A DNA stretch of 64,000 bases from positions 1 through 64,000 of the forward strand of contig NZ_NINX01000036.1 in assembly GCF_002188635.1 (NCBI RefSeq). The letters are read 5' to 3'. This DNA is from Pigmentiphaga sp. NML030171 (GTDB lineage Bacteria; Pseudomonadota; Gammaproteobacteria; Burkholderiales; Burkholderiaceae_B). Position numbers and translations under genes: made by a program. Below the pieces are notes generated by a model. It was not told the origin of the DNA, searched no databases, and was given only the letters and a program-made list of their open reading frames with translations. This document shows, piece after piece, positions 8,426 through 16,729 of this stretch (positions are counted from its first letter, which is position 1; each line of letters opens with the position of its first letter).

Positions 8426-9175
8426 TCAGTTCCTGAGAGTGAAATCGAACGGCACGATGGCGATCGCGGCGATCGCCATGCCGTTTTCGGTATACGGTTT
8501 GAAGCGGCCGCGCCGGGCGGCGTCCAGCGCCGCCTCGTCCAGCCGGTTGAATCCCGAGGATTTCTCCAGCGTGGCCTTGTCCACCAGTCCGCGGGTATTG
8601 ATCAGCAGGCGCACCAGTACCTTGCCTTCTTCGCCCAGTCGTTTGGACGTGCGCGGATACTCGGGCATGGGCGGCGCCCCGAGGTATTCGATGCGGCCGA
8701 CCAGCTTGGGCTCGGTGGACACAGGCGCCTGCGGCGCGGCCGTCCGGTCGGCAGGCTCGGGCTTGCCGCTGGGAGGCTGCGACACGGCGGGCGCCGGCGC
8801 GGGTGCGGGCGCCGGTTCCGGGGCGGGCTGCGACAAGGCGGTTTCGGAAGGAGGAGCCGGTTCGGGCGGCGGTGGCGCCGGCTTGGGGGGCGGCGGTTTG
8901 GGAACGGGCTTGGGAGTGGGCTTGGGAGGAACGGGCTTGGGCTCGGGCTTCGGAGCGGGAGGCGTGGGGGCCGGCGGCGCGGCCGCCACCTGGACCTGGG
9001 GCGCGATCTCGACGAACCGCACCTCGACCGTCTCGACCGGCTTGGCCACCTGCGGCTCGGCCTTGGCCACCAGCATCGCGCCGACCACTGCCACATGCAG
9101 AAGCACCACCGCGATGCCAGCGCCGACGCGCAGCCCGACGGGGGCTGGCGTATTCCAATGCAAGGTGGCACTCAT
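8426..9175 (-). CDS. tonB: Energy transducer TonB
   Basis: TonB spans the periplasm and transmits ExbBD energy to outer-membrane siderophore and haem receptors. This 249-residue protein has an N-terminal membrane anchor (about residues 18-40), a long rigid Pro/Lys/Glu-rich region (about residues 65-155) and a C-terminal TonB domain with PEYPRTSKRLGEEGKVLVRL. It is the first gene of the operon. The upstream region carries a Fur-box-like inverted repeat, and a perfect 12-bp palindrome (9172-9183) overlaps the start codon, so iron control is plausible. Confidence 0.94.
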   Translation of the reverse strand: MSATLHWNTPAPVGLRVGAGIAVVLLHVAVVGAMLVAKAEPQVAKPVETVEVRFVEIAPQVQVAAAPPAPTPPAPKPEPKPVPPKPTPKPVPKPPPPKPAPPPPEPAPPSETALSQPAPEPAPAPAPAPAVSQPPSGKPEPADRTAAPQAPVSTEPKLVGRIEYLGAPPMPEYPRTSKRLGEEGKVLVRLLINTRGLVDKATLEKSSGFNRLDEAALDAARRGRFKPYTENGMAIAAIAIVPFDFTLRN

Positions 9176-9220
9176 TCGAATGAATCGCGTAGCAGACCGT
9201 GAAGGTCGCTACGATATCAC

Positions 9221-9241
9221 AAATGCGACTTATTCGCAGTT
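9221..9241 (-). promoter_or_regulatory. Candidate Fur box upstream of tonB
   Basis: The inverted repeat TGCGA-N5-TCGCA (9224-9238), with flanking A/T, lies about 48 bp upstream of the tonB start. GCGAAT/ATTCGC-type repeats of this kind resemble Fur sites near iron-uptake genes in related bacteria. The match to the classical 19-bp consensus is only partial, so the assignment rests mainly on the position in front of tonB-exbBD. Confidence 0.4.
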
Positions 9242-9305
9242 AGGTAACAACAACGAGTAACAACAGCGGTGCGCCGGCTCGCCAGCCGCACGCACCGCCC
9301 CGGCT

Positions 9306-10151
9306 TCAATGCTCCATCGTCCGCACGATCAGGGCGTCGCAAGGCGTCAGATAGATCAGCCTTTCCGCCACGCTGCCTATCGCGGTCCGCAGCAGTCCCG
9401 TCAGGCCATGCGTCCCCACCACCAGCAGGTCGGCCGGATGATGGCGCACATAATCCGGCACCGCACCCTCGGGCATCCCGTGCTGCAGCACCAGCCGCGT
9501 GCCGGGCTGCCCCGCCTGCGGCAGATTGTTCGCGATGAAGCCGTCGGCCAGGCGCTCGGCCGCCCGCTTCGCCGCCTCGATCTCGTCCTGGTCCGGGTCG
9601 GCCTTCAGCGTGGGATAGGCGTGGAACAAGGTCATCTGGGCGTCGGGAAAGAATGCCCGCGCCGCGTTCATCGCCTGCCGGGCGCCCTCGGAGAAATCCG
9701 TGGCCGCGACGACCTGCCGGTAGGGGCGATGGGGACGCTTCTTCACGATCAGGATGGGCAAGGTCGACTCGCGCGCCAGCTTCTCGACCGTGGAGCCCAG
9801 CAGCAGCCGGCCCAGCGTCTCGTCGCGCGCCACCCCGGTCACGATCAGGTCGCATTGCCGGCTGCGGGCGGTACGCTGGATCACCTCGACCGGATTGCCG
9901 GTCTCCAGCACCAATTCCATCGGCACGTCCACTTCGCCCACGATGTCGCGCAGGGCGCGCTCGGCCGCTTCCATGTCCGCTTCGCGGTTGCGCGCCATCA
10001 GCCGCTCGATCAGCGGCGACTCTTCGATGACGTGGAGCACGACCAGCTTGCAGCGCCGCTGGCGGGCGATGTCGATCGCGCGGTCCAGTGCGCGGTCGCC
10101 GCGCGCGCTCAAGTCGGTGGCAAGCAAGATGCTGCAAGTATCGGTACCCAT
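9306..10151 (-). CDS. Tandem universal stress protein (UspA family)
   Basis: This 281-residue cytosolic protein holds two consecutive Usp domains (about residues 7-145 and 155-281). The second keeps the ATP-binding pattern G-x2-G-x9-G-S in GTHGLTGLLRTAIGS. The first has GVARDETLGRLLLGS with a less complete motif, so nucleotide binding may be confined to the C-terminal half. Family members help survival under starvation, hypoxia or oxidative stress. The FNR-like site TTGACCTGGATCAA, 75 bp upstream, suggests induction when oxygen is low. It stands alone between tonB and two small genes on the other strand. Confidence 0.9.
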   Translation of the reverse strand: MGTDTCSILLATDLSARGDRALDRAIDIARQRRCKLVVLHVIEESPLIERLMARNREADMEAAERALRDIVGEVDVPMELVLETGNPVEVIQRTARSRQCDLIVTGVARDETLGRLLLGSTVEKLARESTLPILIVKKRPHRPYRQVVAATDFSEGARQAMNAARAFFPDAQMTLFHAYPTLKADPDQDEIEAAKRAAERLADGFIANNLPQAGQPGTRLVLQHGMPEGAVPDYVRHHPADLLVVGTHGLTGLLRTAIGSVAERLIYLTPCDALIVRTMEH

Positions 10152-10226
10152 GCTGGCATTCCAATGTTGGGGAAACCCATCGTGCCATGAAGCCGGCCCG
10201 CACGAACCACCCGAGTTTGGCCGGGC

Positions 10227-10240
10227 TTGACCTGGATCAA
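10227..10240. promoter_or_regulatory. FNR/ANR-type binding site
   Basis: TTGACCTGGATCAA matches the FNR consensus TTGAT-N4-ATCAA at nine of ten defined positions. It lies between the divergent usp gene (start 10151) and the zinc-ribbon gene (start about 10375). Its position suits activation of usp, a gene class often under FNR/ANR control, though no good -10 element was found at the class II distance. Confidence 0.6.
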
Positions 10241-10374
10241 CCTCGCGTCACGGGCACGGCTCGAAACAAGGGTATTCCCCTATCAAGAAGTTGATCCGAC
10301 CCCGAAATGAAACCCATCGTAACAAAATGTGGTTATCATCCACGCTCACGGGAAATTCGGAATTTGAGGGGCAA

Positions 10375-10584
10375 ATGGATATGCTTTTTGTGGCTTTGAT
10401 TGTCCTGATATGTGCTATTTGCGTCACTTTCGTCATCAGGAATCGCCGCCGGGCGCGGCGCCTGGCGGAAATCGCGCGGCGCGGCGGCTCGCTTTGCCCG
10501 CGTTGCGGGCGCTACGTATCTCCCGGCGCCCAGGCCTGCCGGCACTGCCTGACCCCGGTACAAATGGCCACGGCGCGACAATGA
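10375..10584 (+). CDS. Small membrane-anchored zinc-ribbon protein
   Basis: This 69-residue protein has one N-terminal membrane helix (about residues 3-21), a strongly basic RNRRRARR stop-transfer segment and a C-terminal treble of Cys: CPRCG, then CRHC, giving a CxxC-x10-CxxC zinc ribbon. GAGGGG at 10366-10371 suits the second ATG (10381) better than the first (10375), so the protein may be 67 residues. Its stop overlaps the next start (ATGA at 10581). Function is unknown; such proteins are often annotated only as zinc-ribbon domain proteins. Confidence 0.7.
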   Translation: MDMLFVALIVLICAICVTFVIRNRRRARRLAEIARRGGSLCPRCGRYVSPGAQACRHCLTPVQMATARQ

Positions 10585-10838
10585 AAAAAAGACCCCACCC
10601 GGCGCGGACGGTGCCCGCCTCCGGCGATCCGACCGAGGACGACAGGCTCCAGGATGTCTGGCCAGGTTGGACGGACGAGACGATTCCCGCCCTGTTCGCG
10701 CACCTCTATCTGTTCCGACTGGCTGCCCACATGGTCCTGTCGCCGGCGGAGCTGCGCGCCATCGCGGACAAGGTGGGGCAACTGGCCCGCGACCTGCGGA
10801 CCATGAACGATCACGACGACGAGGAACCCGCCCCATGA
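10581..10838 (+). CDS. Small hypothetical protein
   Basis: This is an 85-residue acidic soluble protein translationally coupled to the zinc-ribbon gene through an ATGA overlap. It has a disordered charged N-terminus, a predicted helical core (ETIPALFAHLYLFRLAAHMV, then LSPAELRAIADKVGQLARDL) and an acidic C-terminus. I do not recognise the family. A strong terminator follows about 20 bp after the stop, so the two small genes form a closed bicistronic unit. Confidence 0.6.
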   Translation: MKKRPHPARTVPASGDPTEDDRLQDVWPGWTDETIPALFAHLYLFRLAAHMVLSPAELRAIADKVGQLARDLRTMNDHDDEEPAP

Positions 10839-10855
10839 ACGCCACCCGGACGGCA

Positions 10856-10893
10856 AAGAAAAAGGGGCAGCCCGATGGGCTGCCCCTTTTTTT
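10856..10893. terminator. Bidirectional rho-independent terminator
   Basis: A perfect 10-bp stem, GGGGCAGCCC (10864-10873) with GGGCTGCCCC (10877-10886), carries an A-tract on its left and seven T on its right. It can stop the two small plus-strand genes and, on the minus strand, the tRNA-Thr transcript ending at 10896. Confidence 0.9.
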
Positions 10894-10895
10894 GA

Positions 10896-10971
10896 TGGTG
10901 CCGGCAATAGGAGTCGAACCTACGACCTTCGCATTACGAATGCGCTGCTCTACCAACTGAGCTATGCCGGC
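10896..10971 (-). tRNA. tRNA-Thr (anticodon CGT)
   Basis: The minus strand folds into a full cloverleaf of 76 nt with encoded CCA. It has a 7-bp acceptor stem starting GCCGGCA, D arm GCTCAGTTGGTAGAGC, anticodon loop TTCGTAA and T arm with GGTTCGACTCC. It is nearly identical to enterobacterial tRNA-Thr(CGT), differing mainly in the acceptor stem. The anticodon stem keeps the G27-A43 mismatch of that tRNA. Confidence 0.97.
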
Positions 10972-11062
10972 GAAATCTTCCCGAAGCCTGTCTTTCCGAC
11001 GCCCGCCTTCCCGACGCCACTTACGCCGCGTCTAAAAGGCATGTGCTTCAAGCTAGCCCGCT

Positions 11063-11092
11063 ATTCTAGCAAAACTTTGCTGGCGTATTCAA
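11063..11092 (-). promoter_or_regulatory. Likely sigma-70 promoter of tRNA-Thr
   Basis: On the minus strand TTGAAT (11092-11087) and TAGAAT (11068-11063) are separated by 18 bp. Transcription would start near 11056, giving an 85-nt leader before the tRNA. The site lies just downstream of the maiA stop codon. Confidence 0.6.
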
Positions 11093-11095
11093 ATC

Positions 11096-11740
11096 CTATT
11101 CCGCATCCGGCTGCGCGTCGGGGTGGGCTGCCTGGAAGGCAGGCAGCGCGGCGCAATGATCGGCAATCCGCACTACCGTCGGCATGGCCGTCAGGTCCGA
11201 CTTCAGGCGGCGGGCGTTGTAGACCTGCGGCACCAGGCACAGGTCGGCCAGCGTCGGCTGGTCGCCGTGGCAGCACAGCCCCGTCGCGGGCGAGTCGGCC
11301 AGCATGCGCTCGAGCGCGGCCAGGCCGCCCTCCACCCAATGTCGGTACCACTCGTCGCGCCCCTGCTGGTCGATGCCCAGGGGGCTCTTCAGATACTTCA
11401 GCACGCGCAGGTTGTTCAGCGGATGGATGTCGCAGGCGATGTCCAGCGCCAGCGCGCGGACGCGGGCACGCTCCGCCGGGGTGGCCGGCAGCAGCGCCGG
11501 CTGGGGATGCGTCTCTTCCAGGTATTCGATGATGGCCAGCGACTGGGTCAGGACATGGCCGCCATCCTCCAGCACCGGCACCAGGGCGGCCGGGCTCAGC
11601 CGGCGAAAATCCGGCTTCAGCTGCTGGCCGCCGTCCTTGAGCAGATGCACCGCGAGATAGTCGTACGGCAGCCCTTTCAGGGCCAGCGCGATGCGCACGC
11701 GATAGGCGGCGGAACTGCGGAAATAACTGTAGAGGCGCAT
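11096..11740 (-). CDS. maiA: Maleylacetoacetate isomerase (zeta-class GST)
   Basis: This enzyme isomerises maleylacetoacetate to fumarylacetoacetate with glutathione, in tyrosine/homogentisate or gentisate-type catabolism. The 214-residue length and two-domain GST fold fit. The N-terminal SSAAYRVRIALALKG (residues 9-23) corresponds to the zeta-class active-site motif, and TQSLAIIEYLEE binds the glutathione glutamyl part. The C-terminal helical domain has DIHPLNNLRVLKYL. No homogentisate dioxygenase is adjacent, so the gene is an isolated pathway member here. Confidence 0.88.
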   Translation of the reverse strand: MRLYSYFRSSAAYRVRIALALKGLPYDYLAVHLLKDGGQQLKPDFRRLSPAALVPVLEDGGHVLTQSLAIIEYLEETHPQPALLPATPAERARVRALALDIACDIHPLNNLRVLKYLKSPLGIDQQGRDEWYRHWVEGGLAALERMLADSPATGLCCHGDQPTLADLCLVPQVYNARRLKSDLTAMPTVVRIADHCAALPAFQAAHPDAQPDAE

Positions 11741-11755
11741 GGAGGCTCCGTAGGA

Positions 11756-12706
11756 CTACAGGCGGACGTTCTTGGACAAGCCCTTGGGCAGCGGGAAGGC
11801 GATACCTTCCTCGGCGCCGGCCAGCGTGCGCACCGAGGCCGCGCCCAGCTCCTTCAGGCGGGCGATGACCTGCTGCACCAGCACGTCGGGCGCCGAGGCG
11901 CCGGCCGTGACGCCCACCCGGCTGCGCCCTTCCAGCCAGGCCGGATCGATGTCGCCGGCGCCGTCGATCAGGTAGGCGGCCACGCCCTTGCGCTCGGCCA
12001 CCTCGCGCAAGCGGTTGGAATTGGAGCTGTTGACGCTGCCCACCACCAGCACCAGGTCGCATTCGGGCGCCATGACCTTGACGGCGTCCTGGCGGTTCTG
12101 CGTGGCGTAGCAGATGTCGCTTTTCTTGGGCTCGGCGATGTTCGGGAAGCGGGCCTTGAGCGCCGCCGCGACCTGCGCCGCGTCGTCCACCGACAGCGTG
12201 GTCTGGGTCACATAGGCCAGCCGGTCCGGATCGGCCACGGCCAGCGCCGCCACGTCCTCGACCGTCTCGACCAGGTACATGCCCGCTTCGGACTGCCCCA
12301 ACGTGCCTTCCACCTCGGGGTGCCCCTTGTGGCCGATCATGACGATCTCGTTGCCGGCGGCGCGCATCTTGGCCACCTCGACGTGGACCTTGGTCACCAG
12401 GGGACAGGTGGCGTCGTACACCTGCAGGCCGCGCTGCTCGGCCTCGCGGCGCACCGCCCTGGACACGCCGTGGGCCGAGAAGACCACCGTCGAACCGGCC
12501 GGCGCCTCGTCCAGTTCCTGGATGAAGATGGCGCCCTTGGCGCGCAGGTCCTCGACCACGTAGCGGTTGTGGACGATCTCGTGCCGCACGTAGATGGGCG
12601 CGCCGTAGATCTGCAAGGCGCGCTCGACGATCTCGATGGCCCGGTCGACGCCGGCGCAGAAGCCGCGCGGCTGGGCCAGGACCACTTCCATGGGCGCCTG
12701 CGCCAT
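11756..12706 (-). CDS. ispH: 4-hydroxy-3-methylbut-2-enyl diphosphate reductase
   Basis: IspH is the [4Fe-4S] enzyme for the last step of the MEP isoprenoid pathway, making IPP and DMAPP. The 316-residue protein has the three cluster cysteines in [18 protein letters not shown] and [11 protein letters not shown], and the substrate-binding motif [10 protein letters not shown]. Its ATG at 12706 overlaps the fkpB stop (ATGA), the conserved fkpB-ispH coupling of proteobacteria; in-frame sequence further upstream is only the shadow of fkpB. Confidence 0.97.
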   Translation of the reverse strand: MAQAPMEVVLAQPRGFCAGVDRAIEIVERALQIYGAPIYVRHEIVHNRYVVEDLRAKGAIFIQELDEAPAGSTVVFSAHGVSRAVRREAEQRGLQVYDATCPLVTKVHVEVAKMRAAGNEIVMIGHKGHPEVEGTLGQSEAGMYLVETVEDVAALAVADPDRLAYVTQTTLSVDDAAQVAAALKARFPNIAEPKKSDICYATQNRQDAVKVMAPECDLVLVVGSVNSSNSNRLREVAERKGVAAYLIDGAGDIDPAWLEGRSRVGVTAGASAPDVLVQQVIARLKELGAASVRTLAGAEEGIAFPLPKGLSKNVRL

Positions 12707-13179
12707 CACATCACCCCGAGTATGGACACATCCACCTTCAGCGCCGAGCCGGCCAGCGGATGGTTGAAATCGAACAGCGCATAGTCCTCGCCCTGTTCCT
12801 TGAATACGCCCGAATACCGGCCGCCATTGGGCGCGGCGAATTCGACCAGGTCGCCGGGCTGGAAGGTCTCGTCGCCCGCGTGCTTGCGCAGCATCGCCAG
12901 GGTCACGCGCTGGATCAGCTCCGGATTGCGATCGCCGTACGCCTGCGCCGGAGCGAGGGTGAAACTGAAGCGCTCGCCTTCGCCGCGGCCGACCAGCGCC
13001 GCCTCCATGCCCGGCGCCCACTGGCCGATGCCCAGTTGCAGCGTGGCGGGACGGCCGGTGAAGGTATCGACGAAAACGCCTCCCGCGCCTTCGCCCGAGG
13101 CCAGCGAAATGCGGTAGTGGAGGGTTACGTAGGAGTCCTCACGGACAACGAGGGGCGTGGAGGAAGAAGATGCAGCCAA
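12706..13179 (-). CDS. fkpB: FKBP-type peptidyl-prolyl isomerase (SlpA/FkpB-like)
   Basis: This 157-residue cytosolic PPIase has the small SlpA/SlyD architecture: a split FKBP domain ([14 protein letters not shown] near residue 18, then [16 protein letters not shown]) with an inserted IF chaperone flap in the middle. It is a folding catalyst and chaperone. It is divergent from radC and coupled to ispH. Confidence 0.93.
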   Translation of the reverse strand: MAASSSSTPLVVREDSYVTLHYRISLASGEGAGGVFVDTFTGRPATLQLGIGQWAPGMEAALVGRGEGERFSFTLAPAQAYGDRNPELIQRVTLAMLRKHAGDETFQPGDLVEFAAPNGGRYSGVFKEQGEDYALFDFNHPLAGSALKVDVSILGVM

Positions 13180-13237
13180 AGTGTGTCACCGTGTCGATGC
13201 TGTGCGCCAAAGAACCGATTTTACCCGTCCCGCCGCC

Positions 13238-13930
13238 ATGCCGACCGCCCTTCCGACCCTCCAGGCCTCCCTGCCCCCCGAAGAACGCCCCCGCGAGCGC
13301 CTGCTGCGCCACGGCCCCACGGTGCTGACCGACGCCGAACTGCTGGCCGTGCTGCTGCGCACCGGCACGCGCGGCTGCAACGCGCTCGAACTGGGCCGGC
13401 GCCTGTTGGCGCAATTCGGCGGCCTGCGCGGCCTGTTCGGCGCCTCGCGCGACGAACTCCGGGGCATGCCTGGCATGGGGGAAGTCAAGGCGGCCCAACT
13501 GCAGGCCATCCTGGAGCTGGCCCGGCGCGAACTGGCCGAGGAAATCCACCGCGGCGACGCCCTGTCCCGCCCCGATCACGTACGCCGCTATTGCGCCGCC
13601 ACCCTGGCCCACCGCCGCATCGAATGCTGCATGGCGCTGTACCTGGACGCGCGCAACTGCCTCATCACCAGCGAAATCCTGTCCCAGGGCACCCTGTCCC
13701 AGGCCACCATCTACCCGCGCGAGATCGTCCGCGCCGCGCTGCGCCACCATGCCGCCTCGGTCATCCTCGCCCACAACCACCCCTCGGGCAACGCCGAACC
13801 CAGCCAGGCCGACGAACACCTCACCCGCCACGTCCGCGCCGCGCTCGCGCTGGTGGACGTGCGCCTGCTCGACCACATCATCGTGGCAGGCGGGCGGACC
13901 ACCTCGCTGGCGGAACGCGGGGTGATGTAG
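13238..13930 (+). CDS. radC: RadC-family JAMM-domain protein
   Basis: This 230-residue protein has a helix-hairpin-helix segment (GMPGMGEVKAAQLQAILEL, about residues 77-95) and a C-terminal JAMM metalloprotease-like domain with HNHPSGNAEPSQAD, the Zn-binding H-x-H-P-x-G-x4-P-S-x2-D motif. The family was named for radiation sensitivity but its biochemical role is unsettled. The ATG at 13238 is chosen because family N-termini begin near PPEERPRERLL. It is divergent from fkpB. Confidence 0.92.
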   Translation: MPTALPTLQASLPPEERPRERLLRHGPTVLTDAELLAVLLRTGTRGCNALELGRRLLAQFGGLRGLFGASRDELRGMPGMGEVKAAQLQAILELARRELAEEIHRGDALSRPDHVRRYCAATLAHRRIECCMALYLDARNCLITSEILSQGTLSQATIYPREIVRAALRHHAASVILAHNHPSGNAEPSQADEHLTRHVRAALALVDVRLLDHIIVAGGRTTSLAERGVM

Positions 13931-13933
13931 GGC

Positions 13934-14953
13934 CTACCAGTGCGCCATGGGCAGCCCCGCCACGGGCGCACGGAAATACGGAATCCGCTCCCCCCTCAGA
14001 CTGCCGATGTAAACCGTCCGCAGATCCGGCCCCCCGAACGTCACGCTGGCGAACCACGGCGCGATCTTCCCGCCGCAGGCCAGCATCATCTCCGGCGTCG
14101 CCTCGCTCCGCTCGAACGCCGCCATCAACGCCTTCCCCGCGGCACTGCCGCCATCGTCGTCCAGCACGATCCGCAGCTCCCCTTCCGGCGTGATCGCGAA
14201 GACCCGGTCCGTCATCACGTGCGTGCCCCACAGGTTGCCATGGGCATCGAACGCGATGCCGTCGATGAACGCGCCATGATCGGCGGGACCGAACACCTCC
14301 CGGCCCGACAGGCTGCCGTCCGGCCCCACCCTCAGGCGCGAGACGCGCCGCGCGCAGGTCTCGGCCACGTACAGCCACTCCTCGCGGGCATCGAGCCGGA
14401 TCTCGTTGGTGAAATGGAAGCCGTCGGCCACGATGCGCAACCGGCCGTGCTCGTACAGCGCGATATAGCCATCGGCCACCGTGGGATCCATGGCCTGCAT
14501 CCAGTTCCTGATGCGGGTGGAAATGGTCAGCCACAGCCGATCGCGGCTGTCGCGCAGCACGAAATTGACCTTGCCGATGGGCTGGCCGTCCACGGTGTCG
14601 GCCAGCACGCGGGTCTGCCCCTCGCGCGTCATCAGTTCCAGCCGGTCGGTGCCGAAGTTGGAGATGACGATGTCGCCGTTGCGCGCGAAGGCCAGGCCGT
14701 TAGGCAAGGTGCCCGCGACAAAGCGGGTGGCGTCGTCGGGGGCCTGGCTGAAATGCGTGTCGGCCTGCTGCGTGACCAGCCGCTGGCTGCCGTCGGGCCG
14801 GATGTGGACCACGCCGCCGCGCGCATCGGCGGCCCACAGGGAACCATCGCGTTCGGCCAGGATGCATTCGGGGCGTTGCAGCCCCTGCCCCACATAGGCC
14901 ATGGCGGCCGGATCGACGACGAAGCCGTCCAGCGGATTGGGAGCGCCCGCCAT
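13934..14953 (-). CDS. SMP-30/gluconolactonase family protein
   Basis: This 339-residue beta-propeller protein belongs to the SMP-30/gluconolactonase/LRE family, whose members hydrolyse sugar or carboxylic acid lactones with a divalent metal. Visible signatures are PECILAERDGSLWAADARGG near residue 28, DGFHFTNEIRLDA and HGAFIDGIAFDAHGNLWGTH, which supply the metal ligands Glu, Asn and Asp. It is 8 bp after the BKACE gene and last in the TRAP-transporter operon, so it probably opens a lactone intermediate of that pathway. The substrate is unknown. Confidence 0.82.
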   Translation of the reverse strand: MAGAPNPLDGFVVDPAAMAYVGQGLQRPECILAERDGSLWAADARGGVVHIRPDGSQRLVTQQADTHFSQAPDDATRFVAGTLPNGLAFARNGDIVISNFGTDRLELMTREGQTRVLADTVDGQPIGKVNFVLRDSRDRLWLTISTRIRNWMQAMDPTVADGYIALYEHGRLRIVADGFHFTNEIRLDAREEWLYVAETCARRVSRLRVGPDGSLSGREVFGPADHGAFIDGIAFDAHGNLWGTHVMTDRVFAITPEGELRIVLDDDGGSAAGKALMAAFERSEATPEMMLACGGKIAPWFASVTFGGPDLRTVYIGSLRGERIPYFRAPVAGLPMAHW

Positions 14954-14961
14954 GGCCGCGC

Positions 14962-15924
14962 TCAGAAGCCGACCCGGTCCGCGCCCTTGAGCGCCAGCAT
15001 GGCGCGGGCCTCGTCCGGCGTCGCGATCTCGTGCCCCATTTCCTCCAGGATGCGGCGCACCTTGGCGACCTGCTCGGCATTGGAAGCCGCCAATTGGCCC
15101 TTGCCGATGTACAGGCTGTCCTCCAGCCCGACCCGCACGCTGCCTCCCAGCAAGGCCGCCTGCGTGGCGAAGTTCATCTGGTGGCGGCCGGCGGCCAGCA
15201 CCGACCAGCGGTAGTCGTTGCCGAACAACCGGTCGGCCGTGCGCTTCATGAACAGCAGGTTGTCCAGCTCGGCGCCGATGCCGCCCAGGATGCCGAAGAT
15301 CATCTGGATGAAAAATGGCGGCTTGAGCAGGCCGCGGTCCACGAAATGGGCAACGTTGTACAGGTGGCCGACGTCGTAGCACTCGTGCTCGAAGCGGGTG
15401 CCGTGCTCCTCGCCCAGCATCTTCAGGATGCGTTCGATGTCGCGGAAAGTGTTGCGGAAGATGAAATCGTCGGTATTGCGCAGGTAGCTCTCTTCCCAAT
15501 CGAACTTCCACTGCTTGTAGCGATCGGCCATGGGGTAGATGCCGAAGTTCATCGACCCCATGTTGAGCGAGCACATCTCGGGCCTGGCCAGCAGCGGCGC
15601 GGCCAGGCGCTGTTCCACCGTCATGTTCAGGCCGCCGCCGGTGGTGACGTTGATGACGGCGTCGGTGGCTTCCTTGATCTTCGGCAGGAACTGCATGAAC
15701 ACCGCCGGATCGGGCGTGGGCCGGCCGTCCTTGGGATCGCGCGCATGCAGGTGAAGGATGGCCGCGCCGGCCCTGGCGGCGGCGATGGACTGCTCGGCGA
15801 TGTCCTCGGGGCGGTAGGGCAGCGCCTCGGACATGGTGGGCGTATGGATGCCGCCGGTGACGGCGCAGGTGATGATGATCTTGGGCGCGGCTTTCTTGGC
15901 GGGCTTGGCTTGGGTGTCGTTCAT
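14962..15924 (-). CDS. BKACE-family beta-keto acid cleavage enzyme (DUF849)
   Basis: Members of this family condense a beta-keto acid with acetyl-CoA and cleave it into acetoacetate and a CoA ester; the type enzyme Kce acts in lysine fermentation. The 320-residue TIM-barrel protein has the Zn-binding HLHARDPKDGRP (about residues 58-69) and the conserved NVTTGGG and SVRVGLEDSLYIG segments, the latter with the catalytic Glu. The substrate side chain cannot be read from sequence. Neighbouring lactonase, cyclase and TRAP genes suggest a carboxylic acid route. Confidence 0.85.
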   Translation of the reverse strand: MNDTQAKPAKKAAPKIIITCAVTGGIHTPTMSEALPYRPEDIAEQSIAAARAGAAILHLHARDPKDGRPTPDPAVFMQFLPKIKEATDAVINVTTGGGLNMTVEQRLAAPLLARPEMCSLNMGSMNFGIYPMADRYKQWKFDWEESYLRNTDDFIFRNTFRDIERILKMLGEEHGTRFEHECYDVGHLYNVAHFVDRGLLKPPFFIQMIFGILGGIGAELDNLLFMKRTADRLFGNDYRWSVLAAGRHQMNFATQAALLGGSVRVGLEDSLYIGKGQLAASNAEQVAKVRRILEEMGHEIATPDEARAMLALKGADRVGF

Positions 15925-15937
15925 CGCGGGCTCCGGT

Positions 15938-16714
15938 TCAGTCTTCGAAGATGGCCACGGCGCGGGTGAAACCGGCCGAGGCGCCACGGATCTTGTAGGG
16001 AAAGCACGAGACGGTGAATCCGTGCGGCGGCAGGCTTTCCAGGTTGCCGAGCTTCTCCAGGTGGCAATAGGCGCGCGCCATGCCGGCGCGGTGCCCTTCC
16101 CAGATGATGGAAGGATCCGGGCTCTCGGCGAAGCGCTTGGCGGTGTGTACGAAAGGCGCGTCCCAGCTCCAGCCGTCGGTGCCGGTCACGCGCACGCCGC
16201 GCTCGGTCAGGTAGAGCGTCGCCTCCATGCCCATGCCGCAGCCCGCGGACACGTAGTCGGGCTGCCCGTAGCGCGCTCCGGCCGACGTGTTCACCAGCAC
16301 GATGTCGTAGGGCTCGAGCACGTGGCCGATGCGGGCCAGTTCGGCCTCCACCTCCTCGGGCGTCACCACGTGGCCGTCGGGCAAGTGGCGGAAGTCCAGC
16401 TTCACGCCCCGGCTGAAGCACCACTCCAGCGGCACCTCGTCGATGGTGATGGCGCGCTCGCCGCCATCCATGGTCGAGTGGAAATGGTAGGGCGCATCCA
16501 GGTGGGTGCCGTTGTGGGTCGAGACATTCAGCCGCTCGATGGCCCACCCCTCGCCCCCCGGCAGGTCCGCCACGTCCAGCCCGGGGAAGAAGGACGCCAT
16601 GTCGGCGGCGGTCGAGCGGTGGTCGAGATAGGCGATCTGCGGCAGGTGGCCGGGGGGATCGGAGGCGATGCGGTCGTCCAGTGCGACGGAAAGATCGACG
16701 AAACGTCGAGGCAT
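15938..16714 (-). CDS. Cyclase-family (kynurenine formamidase-like) hydrolase
   Basis: This 258-residue metal-dependent hydrolase of the PF04199 family includes arylformamidase KynB and isatin hydrolase. The metal-binding signature H-x-G-T-H-x-D-x-P-x-H is seen in THNGTHLDAPYHFH (about residues 64-77). Kynurenine enzymes are not nearby, so it more likely opens a cyclic amide, lactone or anhydride in the pathway that includes the adjacent BKACE and lactonase genes. The ATG at 16714 lies 15 bp after the dctM stop. Confidence 0.8.
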   Translation of the reverse strand: MPRRFVDLSVALDDRIASDPPGHLPQIAYLDHRSTAADMASFFPGLDVADLPGGEGWAIERLNVSTHNGTHLDAPYHFHSTMDGGERAITIDEVPLEWCFSRGVKLDFRHLPDGHVVTPEEVEAELARIGHVLEPYDIVLVNTSAGARYGQPDYVSAGCGMGMEATLYLTERGVRVTGTDGWSWDAPFVHTAKRFAESPDPSIIWEGHRAGMARAYCHLEKLGNLESLPPHGFTVSCFPYKIRGASAGFTRAVAIFED

Positions 16715-16729
16715 GAAGGGCTCCTTCGT

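Noticed and set aside
8800..8980. Tandem repeat or CRISPR-like array
   Set aside because: The repetition comes from Pro-Lys/Pro-Glu codons in tonB; there are no unique spacers of constant length.
8439..9260. Gly-rich open frames opposite tonB that resemble PE-PGRS-like repeats
   Set aside because: They are the complement of the Pro/Lys-rich spacer of tonB.
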